Shown in pieces: positions 21,251 through 34,330 of a stretch of DNA of 64,000 nt. The translations under genes and the position numbers were made by a program. Positions within the stretch are counted from its first letter, which is position 1; each line of letters starts with the position of its first letter. This DNA comes from Phyllostachys edulis (taxonomy: Eukaryota; Streptophyta; Magnoliopsida; Poales; Poaceae). The notes beneath the pieces were generated by a model. The model was given only the letters and a program-made list of their open reading frames with translations. It was not told the origin of the DNA and searched no databases. Location of the stretch: NCBI GenBank assembly GCA_036346405.1, contig CM070550.1:13922115-13986114 (forward strand). Reading direction: 5' to 3'.

Positions 21251-22649
21251 AGTTCACTGGTGTTAGTGTTCGGTGTGTAAGATAACACGAAACCAAAATC
21301 AGTAAAAAACATCATTAAGTGTTGAAAGGAAACGTAACTCAAAGCTCACAAAACAACAATGCACAACAGAAAACATGAAAAATTAAGTACGGTTCTTGTC
21401 TATCTGCATATTTTAGCAACTTGAAATTGCAACCATGTGGCAACAAGCGCTGTGCTTGTCATGTTCCTAGTACCAGGTTCCTACTAATGAGTAGCTTCTG
21501 AATTCAAGGAGCTAAGCAGCTCGTATGCTGCGCGCTGCCAATTGCTACTAAATAACACCATTTCGCAAAGCACTGAAGCAGCTTTCATGCTCATCTCTGC
21601 AGTTAGTTTGAGATGGACCGAAGGGTGCTATATAATTTGTTCTGCTGGGAGTTGGGACTTGAGAGTAAGCATTTATTGTGAGAGGGTAAGATCTTTCCTA
21701 AATGGCCTTCAGTGGGACTCATCGCAGATTTCAACATTGGATGGTGAAGTTGTCATCTTCAGGCAACGTAAGGAAAGATCGAATAATTCTCAAATGAAAC
21801 CAGAGGAACTAGAACTATTCGAAACTGAGAGCCAAACCACTACAAGAAACATAACAATATCATTGCAAAATGCATCACAACATCATAGCAGCATATGAAT
21901 TCCTAGAAACACTTCACCTTAGAGCTGACGCTGGATCCAGTTTCTCCGATACATCCTCTGCGAAGAAGCATACCCAGCCTTCATTGACTTCCTCGAAGGC
22001 CCAGCTTCAGGGTGTTGCTGCTCTAAAGCCTCAGAGATCAGAGGAGAGCACACGCCGTCCATGGCCTGGTATAAATATCCATGAGAAGAGAAAGATGCAG
22101 TGCAATGGAAGGGTGGATGGATGGTTCGCCCGTAGCTTTTGGTTTGTTGGCTAGTTGCAGTTCCAAGCAAAGCCCAACTTGAAGCTCAGCATCCAGCCTC
22201 ACCTTCCACATGTTGGTTTTTGCTCTGTCTTTAAGCAATGCCATCCAATTCGAGTGAGACCTCTGCACACTGAATCACGCCAAGTGCGGCCTTCCAGGTC
22301 ACTCAGGAGAGTTAGGAGTCGGGACACACAGAAATTCCCCAACTCTTAATACCAAGTGACGGTGAAACTGAAACACTTTCGATGGAGAGAGATCAAAAGA
22401 GGGACCGACAAAAGCTACCTGATACCTTGCTGAAGTCTACTGCCCAGCTATCTGCACCTTATATGTAACATTCCAAGGCTAGCTATTTCTTCGAATATAG
22501 ACAATTATTGTCAATCTATCAACAAAAAATTTATGACTATCATGAGAAAAACAGAGGACAACGGAGCTAAGACACCACATCGAGAGCCGATGAAGCAACT
22601 ACAAGAATGCCAACACCCCACACTCCTCCCCCTACCTATCTATCCTATT
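21251..22649. other. spacer with a small minus-strand open frame
   Basis: No recognised gene. The minus strand has an 83-codon frame (22170-21919) whose second half, from an internal Met (MDGVCSPLISEALEQQ and on), has ordinary amino-acid composition and lies downstream of a TATTTATAC-like motif on that strand. No domain is recognised and the frame may be chance. The rest (22370-22650) is A/T-rich. Confidence 0.3.
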
Positions 22650-25600
22650 TTCTTCTTTCCGTTATACAAGAATCTCAGGGTCGAGATTCTTTTTAAGGAG
22701 GGTTAGTTTGTAACATCCAAAAAATTCTGAGCATTTGAAGTTGTTTAAAAATGTGGGATTTTTTTAAAACTTTTTGTTATGCTTCGTCGATGTTCGATTT
22801 TTTGAGTTCTTAATTGAAACCATAACCCCAAAAACAGAAAATTAAATTCAAACCAAGTTTAAAAAGAAAAGAAAAAGAAATTGAAACCACAGAAGTGCGT
22901 TATGAGCCGAAACCACTTGGCTTAGCACGATTTCTTTTTCTTTTTCCTTTCCTTTTCTTTCCTTTCCTTTATTTTATTTTCTTTTTCTTCTTTTCTTCCA
23001 TCTTCCTTCTTTCTTTTCCTCCCTCTTTGCTTTTCTATCTCCTTTCCTCCCTAGGCCCACGCGTCAGCTCCTCTCCCTCCCTCTATTTTTCCCCGGCACC
23101 TCCACGCGTGCCGCGTGTCATCTTGCAAGATTCGCTGGTGCCATGTTGCCGACGCTCGCCCCCCTTGACCGCACGCGCCGCCTTCACCTAATCGCCTCCG
23201 TCCTCGCGCCCTGAGCTATGCCATGCCCGCCATCGGCGCCATGTCATCTGCCTCGTCCTTTGTCAGACCATAGCTCGATCGCCTCGCCAGCGCCTCCTCC
23301 CTCCTCTCTCTCGCCGGCTCCTTTCGCCACGCCAAATGCACCGTCTTTGCTAGCGGCGCTCACACCCTACTTTGTGGTCCACGTCACCGTTGTCACCTCG
23401 TCGTCCCATTCCCCCACCACGTGCAACACCATCTCGAGCGCCACCCGTTCGTCTCGAGGCCGAGCTTCGCGCAAGAACTCGCACTCCGCCTCCCTAGCTC
23501 CTTAAAAACCGTAGCCGAATTTGCCTCACCCTCGCTGCATCCTTCTCCCTTCCCTACTTCCTTCCTCCTCCCCATGTGCACCTCCACTTTCCGTCTCCGC
23601 CACCCAAACACCGGTAATGCCATAGACGTCCGTGTCTCAGGCATCCACGTCGCGCAACGCTGCCGCCGCTTCCTCACTGTTCCTGCCGACTACGTGACCA
23701 CCTCCCCAAACCATCCGCATCACGTCGCGTTCCCAAGCATTCCCCACGAAAGCCCTCACCTAATTTGGGCTTTACTCGCAGGAACGTGCGCCCCTGGCTT
23801 CTTCCCCACCTCCGACCGAGGAACACCCCCGCCGCCGCCATACCCTCCCTGGTAAGCCCCTCCCCGATTCCTCTTGGGTGGAGCATCCCCGGGCCTCTCT
23901 CCCTTTACCCACCACCCGCTTTGGCTCTTCTTCTCGCAGCGCCGCCGCCACGTCAACCTTGCTGCGTCGTCTTGTGTCTCCGTCACCGGACCACCTTGGC
24001 TTCTCTCGGCTACCATCAACCACCCTGATGGGTCCCCACACACCTGCCGGTGCTCGTGCTTCTCCTATCATTTCTCCTCTCCCCTCCCAGCGCCGCTGCC
24101 GTTTTCCCTTCCACGGCTCCAGCAATCACGTCTTGCATTGCCAGTATACCATCGCCACCCTACCATGCCGCCACCACTCACAAGACCGTGGACCCTTCCC
24201 GGTTCCATTTTCTGACCCCCGACCGACGTCGCCCCACACGGTGGCGCCTTGCCACCGCGCCGCTTTGCCTCCCTCACTGCGGGTTGAAGCAGGAGTTGTT
24301 GCTCTTTGTCCCTCTCTCTCTTTGGCAATGACAAGCGGGCCCCTCTCTATCTCTCTGTGACTTCCTCTCTCTCTATGTATGTATGTATGACAATAGGGCC
24401 CACAGGTAAGTGGTTAGTAAATCGATTAGTGAGTAATTTTGAGGACTAAATCAAGTACATAAATGATTCATAGTTAGTGTATCTTTAGCATAAGGATTGA
24501 AAGAGGTTAGCTAAATATTAATATATAGTTAGAAGTGTTAGTCAGTTAGTGGAAATTGCAATCGACAAATGCAGGGTTAATTAAGTCAATTCATAAGTCA
24601 GGCAAGTAGAGGTCTAGCTAGCAGTTAACGATTATGTTAGTTAATAGATAATTAGAAATAGCTAGAATTTAATTAAGTAACTGACTCAGACGAATGCTCC
24701 GTGGTAGTATAAGTTATAGGTAGGATAGTGGTAACCATAGGCTAACCAGAAGTGCACAGTGGGATCCATTTGTAAGAGCGTAAGTGATCATTAGTGCTTT
24801 CAAAAGTGTTTAACTGATCATAGGGTTGGCCGACTAGTTATATTAATCAGTTAGGGAGGTTAGTTGAGTGCTGAGTGATTTGACTAGTAGTAGCTTGTTA
24901 AGTGGGTAATCATTAACTGAATTAATATAGCTAAATCAAGTAATTGGTAATTACTTTGGGTTTCTAGTTCAAGATTAATCCAAAGTAGTGTTGTTGTCCT
25001 ATGACATGATAATATGAATAAGTCATTGCACTGATTAGGTCAAGTAATGTGTAGAAGCCGACCATTAGTAATATTAACAATAAGTAGTAATAGTGATAAA
25101 GTGGCAGCAACATGTGTGACCCACTAATGATGTAGGAATAAGGTAATAAATCGTAGAAACATGCACATACAAGTATCCCCTTGTTGCGCGCAAAAACGGT
25201 ATCGCGCACAACACGATGATCGCGACAGCAATTGGATGCTCCGGATCTTGGAACCAACGCGCAGCACCTAGGCGGAGCTAGTCGTGGCACGGTGCGGTGG
25301 CGTTTTGCACGGGTTGATCTTGCAATCTCGCCGAGCAGCAAGCAAAAGGAGGTTGGAAAGGTACGGGACTACAAGAAGCTATGATAAAAAGTAGATGCGA
25401 TTGGTATTTGATCGATTGGTTTGTTCTCTTTTTACAATCGGCCTTGACCCTTTTAAAGGGCGACAGGTCTCAGCCGTAAGAGCTCATGATTCCTAATTTG
25501 ATCAAGATCTTTACAGATATGATTCGGTTACAACCTCCAAACCTTCTATACTTGACATATCTTTCCTAATTTAAACACGTAAGTTTTCCACATAGCAATT

Positions 25601-27942
25601 CTTCATGGAAGCTCTTAAAGAAATCCTCGCTGAAGATCCGCGCGGGAGGTCCTGAGAATATCTTGAACGAAACACAGTAGTTCCGCCAAATAACGGCCGG
25701 AACGACCGTAACGCGGTAGTACCACACTTACAAGCCGGTCGTACCGCTTTAGCAGCAGCTGGTTGTCTTGAATAAGTCTTCGTGAGGGTTCTTGAATGAA
25801 ACACGGTATTACCGCCACAAAACATTCGGTACTACCATGGTGCGGTAGTACTTCTCCACACTGCGGAACTACCGCTTCACAGAAATGCTCCAAAGCTTCA
25901 GAGACACACACCCTGCCACGTGGACGGCCTAGATTGAAATGGCCAATCGGGCCACGTGTTTTAGCCGTTAGATCTGGACACTGTTTGGCGGTCCGAACGT
26001 TCACCTACTTTTGGGCCTTGTTTAATTTGAAGTTTATTTGTTATTCTTTTTGTATTTATTTGCTCTCTTTGCTTGTTTGTTCCTTTTTCTGGTATGTTCG
26101 TCCGAATAGGATTTGAAGACATAGGAGATCTCCAAGTTGATCAAGCCCAAGAATATCAAGATTCTCTTGCCTATAACCAAAGTGAGTCAATGCTTTGATC
26201 ATATTGATCCTACATTTTATGTAAATTATATTCATTTAAATTACCAAAATTGCATGCTTTAATTCTTTAATCAAGTGTATGTTAAAGCTTAAGGTAGTTA
26301 AATACCCATTTGATGATTAATTAATTAAAGTGCCATCCATTGATATTTGAATCCATTATTCTATGTCACCCTAGTAACTATGTGGTAAATACTAGCTATA
26401 GGTTGTACTTAAGCGACATGCTAGTCTTACTTAAGTACCGGGGTATTAAATACCCCAATCACCATCTCTTCAAACATGAAATAGTTTTGGGCAGTCATTA
26501 GTGGTCTATGACTGAAATGAATGAGATAATTTGGTTTTACTCCTCAAAACCCTAATAACTTGCTATTACCACATCTGGACGGATGGAATGGTGGTGGGTG
26601 CTGACAGAGCACAAGAGTGGTTGGTATGTGGAATGAACCACCCGGATGAATTAAGGACTTAATCTTGTTACGACCTCCTGTGTAAAATAAGTACAACCAT
26701 AAGTCTGTAAACTGCAACTTGGCTTAGTAAATTTATTAAACCCTAAATGTCATTTCGCTAGACGGATAATGGGAATGTGCAAGCACGTGATGGTTCAAGT
26801 TTGAATGGGACACCGAGGCAAGGTGAAGTAAGCAGTCACTGTGAGGTAGATAAGCTACTCCAGATCACCTAGGCAAGCATCCCGCACAACATATGGGCAT
26901 AACCCTATATGGGTGAAATGACGGAAGGAGCGAGATAATTTGAAAGGTTACTGTGACGGTCGCTCAACTACATGACTAAGGAATCATGTAGGGTAACAAA
27001 TATGACTATCTCTTGTGGGTACAGTGTATAACCTCTACAGAGTCTAAATTGTTTAAACAGCTGTGCCTACGGTCAAAGGCGGACATGGGAACTTAACTTG
27101 AGTTAGTTCTATTTCAAAACCTTTGTGGGTGGTATGAGAAATGTAGAGGGCTCACCTAGCCCTAAATTTGGATTTCCCTGGGGAAATGAACCTCAGTGGT
27201 GATTAATGAGTAGAGGTAGCTCAAATCAAAATAAACATAAAGGTGGAGGTAACCTCTGCTGTTACAATTATTGCACAACTACTCTCTTTAATAAAAATAC
27301 AATTTGGTTAAAATGCTAAGTGATAGGAATTTGTAATTATGATAATTGAAAATGTTGTTTTAGCAAATAAAAGAACCCGAGCCATCCTTGTTAAGCCTTG
27401 AATGTATATTATTGCATTGTGTATGTTGGCTCGCGAGTATGGAAGTTGTGCTCATTCTCGCTCTCCCCAAACCCTTCAAACAATGAGAATCAAGGAGACT
27501 ACGCATACTTTGAAGACCCAGAAGCTGATGGACAAGGAAATGAAGAAGAGTAGCATAGTTCTATAGTTTAGGTCTCGCCCCAGTCTAGTGGACTCGTTGG
27601 TACTTACGTACAACCGATATTATCCAGCTCTTGGTTAATATCCGTCGTACACAGGTTGCCCCAGTCGCTTGCCTATGGTGAGATGAGCTCCACTTCCCTT
27701 TTTGCTTCCGCTGTAGTTTATGTTGCTTTCATGTAATGTAATCAAGTTGGCCTTGTTCAACCCTTTTGTAAAACTCGATCCGACGTGGTCTATGTCACTC
27801 TGTGTTTGTAATATATTTGAATGTTTCAATTCACGCCTTGTATGAATGATTCAGCAATGTTCCTGTGAGTGTTATCTACTGATCCAGATAATAGCACAGT
27901 ATTTTCACAGAGGATTTGGATTCTCGGAATCCGGGTCCGACA
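22650..27942 (+). mobile_element. 3' end of a gypsy-type LTR element with a long LTR
   Basis: The short stretch 22670-22708 (GGGTCGAGATTCTTTTTAAGG plus AGGG) is the typical internal 3' end and polypurine tract of grass gypsy elements. It is followed at 22709 by TGTAACATCC, a usual gypsy LTR start. The LTR appears to run to about 27942 (..CCGGGTCCGACA), with an inserted LTR-like sequence at 25182-26003, so its own length is about 4.4 kb. 22900-24360 is C-rich and open in several frames but encodes only low-complexity peptides. Gag-pol and the 5' LTR are absent, so the element is truncated on its left. The right boundary is judged from the GGTCCGACA end and is approximate. Confidence 0.65.
25182..26003 (-). 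mobile_element. LTR-like insertion with CGGTANTACCG dyads
   Basis: It starts TGTTGCGCGCAAAAACGG and ends near GAACGTTCA. Read on the minus strand, its start (GAACGTTCGGACCG) resembles part of the solo LTR at 57484-60359, and both carry arrays of CGGTA-N-TACCG-like dyads (here 25670-25880). No convincing target duplication was found (CCCCT against CCTAC), so the ends are approximate and the fragment may be truncated. Confidence 0.55.
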
Positions 27943-28330
27943 ACAACGCCTCCAGACGTTAAGCTTCCGCTATGTGCCAGTGGTAGTGCTCATACCAAAT
28001 TTGTTGGAACAGAAGGTCCATCGATGTTATTTTGTTGTTGAACACTCGCCTGTTCCGTTCCTCCCAAATCACCCAACAAATGAGGGTAATGCACGAATTC
28101 AGGGCCTGTCGTCTCTTCCCCGAGAACAACATACGCGCCACGATCCAGAAGTTTTCGAGCGTTACTTGGGTTGTCGGCGAACATCCGTTAACACCACCTC
28201 GTGGAAGGAAGCGCGGCCAAACTTACGAAGTCACCACACACTGAACAAGCAAATGATCGATTGTTTCAGGAGTGCAGCCGCAGAAGATGCAGTCTCCGTG
28301 GTTTTGAAGCTAACTGCTTATTTGTCATGT
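27943..28330 (-). pseudogene. LINE ORF2 C-terminal fragment
   Basis: The minus strand encodes CITLICWVIWEERNRRVFNN, the hallmark end of plant LINE reverse transcriptases (W-x-x-W-x-x-R-N-x-R-x-F after the zf-RVT region). It is preceded by a Cys/His-containing stretch encoded at about 28200-28290. Only some 300 bp remain, and the frame is broken upstream. Confidence 0.7.
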
Positions 28331-29932
28331 ACATGTGTTTTACTTTCTATTTACTCTAAGAAGAGGTGCGGTTGGTCATCCACCAAGATTTAGCAACCAA
28401 GAGGTCGCAAGATCAGATTCCTGATAACTCACAAATAAACACACATAACGTGAAAATTAGTGATAATTTCACTCGAATTGTGACCTGAGATGTCTTAATC
28501 TTAGCGTTATTTCGAGGTAGTCTCGCTTTAGAATGATTTTTTATTTAAATTTCATAAAAATGGAGTTTAGCAATGTGCCTTAATTACCCTTGCGTGGAGA
28601 GGGGGTTGATCTTTTTCACTTGAAAACGTGTTTGGGCTTCCTAGAGAAATGTCACTATCCTAGGTACTTCAATGCATAAAGGCGTGTCTGATGGTATAGC
28701 GATTCTTTATCTATAGAATTCTTTATATCACCTATAGAAATCTTGAAGGCAATTTCATACTGATGGTATAGACGGTTCCTGTCTTTTTAGTTGTCTTTAG
28801 AGAACACATAATTTTTTAATATTTTCTTTGTTTCTTGTGCTATAGTCGGCTACAATTCACAACATCTTTCTCTCTCTTCATTCTCCGTCAGCTAAAATCT
28901 TATATGACAATAACTATAAACGGCTGACATAAGCCTACTATACATGCTCTAAATGCCAATTAAGCTTCTGTTAACTCGCGACTACCTATTATTCATTGGG
29001 CACACCTTGTTTCCGTTTGGAACACGAAATTTTTTTCTAAATCTCTATAAAATGAACTACAAAATTCACATTGGATTTTCTGCATTCCAAACGGGAGTGA
29101 AGCTAGCTCAAGCCTTCCCGATCGCTCCGTGTCCGTTAGAGCTGCCCATATTGCAGGGTTACATGGTGGGCCCATCGGCGACTGTAGGAATGACAATACT
29201 GGCTGGCGCCTGGCCCTGGCGTGTCTGCGGAGTAGTTGCGCTCACTGTGCATATGCGCTCATCTCCCCTCCCTCCCTCCCTCTGTGGCTGTGGCTCTGAC
29301 TAATTATGGGCATGTTTGGTTTGTGTATAGAATAGTCCGAGAACTATATAATTTTTGATTGCTCAGGTAAATCAAAAGATATGATATTTGGTTGATGATA
29401 CGTGTCTAGAGATAGAAAGAAGAGAGAAAGAACTAAAGAGATAGCTGTCTGCCAGATGTTCAATTTATATACCTGGTTGCCAGGCTTCAACCACGCGACG
29501 TCCAATCAGCCATCCGGCTTTGCTCCTGGTCACACCTGCGCTCGTCAGGTCTCAAAGTAAATAGACCCTGCATCCTGGCGGGGGAGGCGAGGGGCGAAGG
29601 ACGCGGTCACGTGAGGCGACGACCCATCGGAGTAGACGTGCACTGTGCTGTAACCCTGCGTGCGTAGCATATATGCAGCCGCTACCTATATATCCGGTCC
29701 TATCGGCGCTTCGGCGGCGATCGGCCGGCGTTGGCTACTTCATGGGCGAGACCAGACGTCTGCGTATCGCCTGGCGCCGCAGGGTGTGTCCGTCGGATCG
29801 AATCGAATCAAAATCGACGATAAACCATGTTGCTTATTGGCCGGCCGCCGCTCGCCAAGGTGGTGTGGCGAGTAAATAATGGCGGCAATGCCATGCTTGC
29901 GTTGCCTTGCCAGTGGAAGCGGCCGGGGTGGG
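28331..29932. other. unassigned spacer, possibly distal MADS34 promoter
   Basis: No coding sequence. The end of 28680-28950 (AAACGGCTGACATAAGCCTACTATACATGCTC) resembles one end of a common grass MITE, but no partner end was found. 29500-29930 is GC-rich (CACGTG at about 29609; TATATATCCGG near 29690) and is cut off at 29933 by the hAT-like element. It may have been contiguous with the MADS34 5' region at 34609 before that insertion. Confidence 0.35.
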
Positions 29933-30112
29933 TAGGCTTGTTAATGGGTTGAAACCCAACCCAAACCCATCCCAACCCATTTCAATACAACACATCAACC
30001 CAACCTAAACCAACCCACTACTCCACCTCCAAAACCCAACCCAACCCAACCCATATACAACTCCAACCCAACCCAACCCAATTTCCTCAATATGGATTCA
30101 ACCCATCCTTAT

Positions 30113-33100
30113 TGTGACGACCCACCCCGTGATGTACCGCAAGAGGTCCGGGAGGACCATTTTTTTTTTATGCGAAATCACCACGGAAGGATGTGGTAGC
30201 ACCGCATGGAGCTTTCTGAGGAGGTGCGGGACCTCCCAGGAGGTCTTGCGGACCTCCCGGAGGTCTTGATCGCCTTGACCTCCCAGAGGTCTTGAGGACC
30301 TCCGGAGGTCGTGGCCGCCACCCTTCAGTAGCACCTCGAGCACATCACCAAGAGAGGTCCGGCGGGACCTCCCAAAGCTAAATCGTGGGACCTCCTGGTG
30401 GTCCTGCCCCTGTGCATCTGAGCTAGTCCCAGGACAATCAGAGCTAGCTCGCACAAGAACACAAGCCAATACCACAACCACGAGGTTAAACAAAGATGAA
30501 GCAGACAAATAGAACTTTATATAATAGGACCTTATGGTCAAGCTTGTTAACAAGAGGTTTGCCACTGAGGGCTTACAAAACCAACGAGGACTTACAACTG
30601 GCGACAAGGAGCTCTAGGGCTCAAACACCAAAACACGCAGAAGCCATCCAACAAGCACCACAGTGTCGGGTGGAGGACGTCCTAGGCATCTTAGTCGTCG
30701 AAGAACTCCTCCTCGAAGAGGTCTGCATTGCCCTGCATTTGGTCATCCTCATAATCTGCTTTGACACAGGGCTTAAGCCATGAGTACTTGGAATGTACTC
30801 AGCAAGTCACAGGGAGCAAAGATGCAATAATATTCATGCAAGGACTTACCAATGGAGAGCTGTATGGTTAGTTTGCACAAAGCCAAGTTTGACAATAATA
30901 GCAATAATAGATTGAAAGACAGCAAGGTAAAACCATAATACATAATACTTTTGATGTTTTTTTTTAAAAAAAGTGGAGTGAGCACCAACTCACGGCCACA
31001 ACCAAAAATGGGGAGGTCTGGTCACACGGTGGCTGTGTCCTCACCAAAACCCACTCGAACACCCATTCGAGGTCAAGACCAACCCTGGACCACTACCGAG
31101 CCAACCTTGACCCCTCTGGAGCCGGCCAAGGTCTCTTGAGGCAAAGCCAAAGCATCTCGCGGAAGTGTCGATGGCACAAGCTTTTGAAACATCTACCCCT
31201 TGCACCATTTCACCGAGCATGTCCATGACCAGGGCGTGGCTATTGAATAGATCTTTTACTCTGCAGAGGTGTACAACTTTACCCACAATCCACGATCTCT
31301 CTAGCGGGATGGGTTCCGGTCACCCTTGCTCACTTCCTAAGGTGGCGGTCTAGAAAGCGCAAGAAGACCTTTACAAAGCTTTGAACGACTAGGGCAGTCG
31401 CTAAGGTTTCATAATCCCTCCAAAGGTCTAGAAATCCACAGGGTTATGGGGTGCCCCCTCTTGCGCCAACGAATCACACGCTCAACCAAAACAGCCCCAA
31501 GCCATCTCATTGCTAATTATTCAGCCCAGACCATTCCCATAAAATGATCTTGTGGTTGCACTAATTGGCCCAGTTCAACAGACACAAAGTGAAGTCCTTA
31601 ATTGTGCTAAGGCAAGACTTCCACAATCCAGTGTGCACAGCACCCACTACTCACTCCCTGCCTTCTTGCCTTAGCAAAACAATTTGTATTAGCCCATGCC
31701 AAAAGACCACCCAGTCCTGGCACAACAATTATTAATGTGATCTCGCACCACAATCAACACAACTTAGGCATCCTGCCATAGTTGCTTAACAATGGCACCA
31801 ACCACAGGTTCCATATTTCAATTAGTCAAGATTCTTAATTGATGAGGCATGATTCACAGACCCACGGTTTCTAAAGCAAGGCTAAGCATACAACATACGG
31901 TCCCAAAGTTGGCAATAACAAGGAATACCAACCAAAATTATCCACCCTAAGGCTCACAAGGTGAACATGACAACATGATGGAGACAAGGTATAAAGGAGG
32001 CATAACAGCAAGTAGGTAAGTAACTATAGCCCAAACCATTTTCTTATAAACATAGCCATGCATGATAAAGTAAAACGAAATACATTTGCAAAACTTGGTT
32101 CAAGATGATCAAAAGGAGGTGCGTGGCTTGCCTTGGTCAAGCGATGGAGAGCCTTCTGCGACAAAGAGCCGGGTCCAAGATTTCCTCGAACTCGTGATCT
32201 ACACGTTCACAAGAGAATCAAATAAGCAAAACCACACTAAGCGAGAAAACAACAAAAGAACCAAAAAGGAACTCAAACCAACTCACCAAAAGGAAACCAA
32301 GAGGCTTAACACCGCCTCAAAGAGCTCTGAGGAGGGTCTTGCGCAAGGAAGAACCGAAGCGAGGAGGCGAGGAAGGAAGAAATGAGCAAAAAGATTACAA
32401 AGGCACGCCTCCCGGGCTATATATAGCCGGAGTTGGTGGAGTGCACCAAGAAAAAGGTTCAATAGCGTGTAGGCAATCGGGATAACTAGGGCAGGGGCTT
32501 GCCCAAAAGAATTGAAATAAAGTACCTCGGATGTGATTGTATTTAATGTGACCCGACACCTATTAAATCGCACGAGTTCTGAGGCAAAACAATAATTACA
32601 AGGTGAAGAGGGGCAGCAAGTGGGGCCGGTCAAAAGGGTGCACCATTGGTCAAAGAGGTGGCCCCACCGCAAAAGGGTCATTCATAAAAGACCACTGCGA
32701 GGTCTGGGCAAGAGGTCCAAGACACTCAAAGGGAAGGTCTCAGACAGAGGTCCAAGGACTCAAGAAGAGGTCTGGACAAGAGGTCCTCAAAGCTCTGTGA
32801 GGAGGCCACGACACTCGGACTGCACAAGGGAGGTCTAAGGGTCAAGATTTCGAGGGGAGGACCTCAACCAACAGGAATATTCAAGGTTAGGAGGGTGGTC
32901 TTTACAAAAGACCAGCAAGGGCCGAGGAGGAGGTCTTGGACCTAAGGAGGTCGGAACCTTTGGATCCCACTAAAGGAGAACACAGACGGCTAAGATCTCG
33001 AGAGGAGGTCCTAAAGGCGAGATCCTAACAAGGGAGGTCGGGCGGCTAGATCTCAACAAGGGAGGTCCGAGCGGCTAGATCTCAACAAGGGAGGTCTGGC

Positions 33101-33595
33101 GACTAGATCTCAACAAGGGGAGGTCGAGCGGCTAGATCTCAACAAGGGAGGTCTGAGCGGCTAGATCTCAACAAGGGAGGTCTGAAAGAAGCAAAACCAA
33201 GCGTGGCTTGGGGGGCAAGAGGTTTTGAAACACAAACCCGAGTGGGTCCTTGACAGAAAACCCCAAGCAAGGGAGAGGTTTGAGCAGAGGGAGAGGTGAG
33301 AGAGGTGCGGATCTCAAAGAGATTCAAACCAACAAGGGAAGTTAAGAGAGAGAGAAGAGGCGAACTAGGGGCACACAGAAGGCTTGAGCACCACAACCCG
33401 AGGGCGGCAAAGACACCACAGAGAGCCACAACCAAACAAGGAACACCAACAACGACTTAGTTAAGGTTTGATTAATTCCAATTGAACTCTCCAGATTCAA
33501 AAATCTCGGGTTAAGCTTTGGATTCTCAATAAAGCCAAATGGTTACTTTTATTTTGAAAACTTGGCAAGGACTTAAAAGAAAACGGGACGTTACA
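30113..33595 (-). mobile_element. gypsy-type solo LTR (3.48 kb) with GAGGTC/GACCTC arrays
   Basis: A perfect 5-bp duplication CTTAT flanks it (30108-30112 and 33596-33600). Read on the minus strand it starts TGTAACGTCCCGTTTTC, the classical gypsy LTR start, and ends GGGTCGTCACA. No internal domain is present. Two zones (30130-30420 and 32690-33190) hold many GAGGTC and GACCTC words. The second includes six near-identical units of about 32 bp containing GCTAGATCTCAACAAGG. Confidence 0.92.
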
Positions 33596-33629
33596 CTTAT
33601 CCATCTCCTTGCGATGACACCGGCCGCAT

Positions 33630-34330
33630 CCAGCACTAGCGGCTAGCCAGAAGAGCAAAAACAGCCAGGGCCCTTCTTCCTCGGTGCTTGCCGCCTCTGC
33701 TCTGCCGCACCCTCCAACCGGTGCTAGCCTCCCAGCGCCGGCCCGGTCCTAGGGGTTTCGGCGCCGGGGCGATGCTTGACCCTCCGTGCCCGACGGTGGA
33801 TGTGATTATCTGCGCTAGCGTGTCTTGTGAGTTCGCCCATAAGGTGTTTGATGAAATGCCACCGAGCAGGGGCTTACGGCTTAGCGAGCCATATCCGCGA
33901 GAGTCTTGTTGGCGGTCTCTGCGTCCCCTCTCTCCTTGCAAGCCAAAGGCAGTTGTCTGGCGGTTGGGAGAGGGAGGCGAGGAGTTCCGTCTGACGCCGA
34001 CATCCCCGGCCGGAGAAGTGGGAAGCGGAAGCCGTCGTGACGCCGATGAAGGTCCTCATCTGGAGGACAAGGAGGAGAAACACGCCCGGCGGAGAACCCG
34101 TCTGCAGCGTCTTTGGATCACTTTCGCCCGACAACGGCCTCCTCGCGCCGCACCTCGTCGAGTTCGCCCGCGAGTGCAGCCTTGAGGGAGAGGCTCCTTT
34201 TCTATAGCGATGCCGCTGCTTCGGTATGTGCCTTAGTTCCTTTTGTTCGATTGATGCCTTCTTGTATTTCCGCTGCTCCTGTTGTGTATCAGTGTATGTG
34301 TGCTATTCTATACATCGATGATTAATTAAT
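33630..34330 (+). pseudogene. possible captured gene fragment (PPR-like) in the hAT-like element
   Basis: GC-rich sequence with a 165-codon frame (33688-34185). One short segment, FAHKVFDEMP (33831-33860), matches the A-x-K-V-F-D-E-M-P signature of plant pentatricopeptide repeat proteins. The rest of the frame has Arg/Pro/Glu-rich composition without a domain and is probably out of frame relative to the source. If real, this is a transduplicated piece of a PPR gene carried by the element. Confidence 0.35.

Noticed and set aside
22895..24360. Many overlapping open frames as small genes
   Set aside because: All lie in a C-rich LTR segment and are open on both strands without domains; composition explains them.
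29950..30105. Telomere-like repeat tract (AACCC-rich)
   Set aside because: The plant telomere unit is CCCTAAA. Here the unit is CAACCC with irregular spacing, and a matching zone lies at the other end of the same element, so these are hAT subterminal repeats.
33030..33185. A satellite DNA array
   Set aside because: The six units are confined within an LTR with a clear CTTAT target duplication, so they are part of that element.
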